Positions 63,534-64,000 of a DNA stretch of 64,000 nt are shown here, piece after piece. Made by a program: the position numbers and the translations under genes. Location: positions 806,001 through 870,000 of the forward strand of contig NZ_CP028129.1 in assembly GCF_004011095.1 (NCBI RefSeq), read 5' to 3'. The stretch's first letter is position 1; every line of letters starts with the position of its first letter. The notes beneath the pieces are model-generated. The model ran no database searches. It was given only the letters and a program-made list of their open reading frames with translations, and had not been told where the DNA came from. Source of the DNA: Rathayibacter rathayi (GTDB lineage: Bacteria; Actinomycetota; Actinomycetes; Actinomycetales; Microbacteriaceae).

Positions 63534-64000
63534 GTGAGCGAGGACACCCCCACCACGGCGAAGAGCCGCGCCGAGCGCGACGCCGCACCCGCGAAGGCCG
63601 CGACGCTGATCGAGGCGCTGCCCTGGCTGCGGAGCTTCCACGCCCGCACGATGGTGATCAAGTTCGGCGGCAACGCGATGGTCTCGGAGGAGCTGCAGCG
63701 CTCCTTTGCCCAGGACATGGTCTACCTGCGCTACGCAGGGATCCGCCCCGTCGTCGTGCATGGCGGCGGTCCGCAAATCTCGCGGATGCTGGACCGGCTC
63801 GGCATCGCCAGCGAGTTCCGCGGCGGCTACCGCGTCACGAGCCCGGAGGCGATGGAGGTGGTCCGGATGGTGCTCACCGGCAGCATCAGCCGCGACATCG
63901 TCCGCCGGATCAACGAGCACGGTCCGCTGGCGGCCGGTATCTCGGGCGAGGACGCGGGCCTGTTCGTCGGGCGCCGCCGCGGCGTCGTCATCGACGGCGA
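63534..64000 (+). CDS. argB: Acetylglutamate kinase, 3' partial
   Basis: The first 155 codons of ArgB, starting at the GTG at 63534, 7 nt after argJ; the window ends within it. After a 20-residue variable start, [20 protein letters not shown] leads to [12 protein letters not shown], the phosphate-binding KxGG motif. [19 protein letters not shown] binds acetylglutamate. It phosphorylates N-acetylglutamate, feeding ArgC. The end lies outside the window. Confidence 0.95.
   Translation, partial: MSEDTPTTAKSRAERDAAPAKAATLIEALPWLRSFHARTMVIKFGGNAMVSEELQRSFAQDMVYLRYAGIRPVVVHGGGPQISRMLDRLGIASEFRGGYRVTSPEAMEVVRMVLTGSISRDIVRRINEHGPLAAGISGEDAGLFVGRRRGVVIDG

Overview
The window is 64 kb of high-GC, densely coded bacterial chromosome. 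Gene content and order point to an actinobacterium of the family Microbacteriaceae, perhaps Rathayibacter-like; the genus is a guess. The main clues are ThyX-type thymidylate synthase, dual-function PriA in the his operon, HelR, DUF3046 beside recA, recA-recX-miaB-miaA-dapF synteny, a gluABCD-type transporter and many genes with a TANNNT box 6-8 nt before the start codon. Every long gene that I recognise is chromosomal housekeeping. I saw no rRNA, tRNA, CRISPR array, prophage or canonical insertion sequence.

Layout. 0-10 kb: a mixed accessory stretch with a PrsW-type membrane protease (cut by the window edge), a DUF1684 protein, the RNA polymerase recycling ATPase HelR, an FKBP isomerase, an M4 metallopeptidase with its emfourin-type inhibitor, a cytosolic sulfite-oxidase-like enzyme plus flavin reductase, and an MFS exporter. 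10-25 kb: rpsO, pnp, two aldo/keto reductase-like genes either side of an alpha-glucosidase, an M16 peptidase, dapB and a DUF4395/thioredoxin pair. 25-34 kb: thyX, a repeat-flanked AbiEi/DUF559 gene, dapA, a wrecked RNase J gene, ftsK, pgsA, cinA and a ClgR-like regulator. 34-42 kb: recA, recX, miaB, miaA, dapF, an RsmC-like methyltransferase and hflX. 42-51 kb: metF-metE, then lexA divergent from an SOS-controlled LysM division-inhibitor candidate, then hisC-hisB-hisH-priA. 51-64 kb: infC-rpmI-rplT, an rRNA methyltransferase, gluABCD, pheST and argCJB (argB cut by the window end).

The most unusual locus is 26.08-27.45 kb. A single gene with an AbiEi-like winged-helix N-terminus and a DUF559 nuclease-like C-terminus sits between two arrays of a 14-bp core (TCCTGCAAAYCGGA) repeated every 19 bp. 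The arrays lie in opposite orientation and have different 5-bp spacers. I know of no description of such an arrangement.

Other points worth attention are an M4 peptidase that has lost exactly its HEXXH segment, an RNase J gene reduced to three fragments, a frame break at a 15-bp tandem repeat in an aldo/keto reductase, an AUC start codon for infC, a Shine-Dalgarno-sequestering hairpin before metF, tandem hairpins before rpmI, two LexA boxes between lexA and the LysM gene, and repeated 15-bp tandem duplications, several spanning stop codons. All calls come from reading the sequence; no database search was run.
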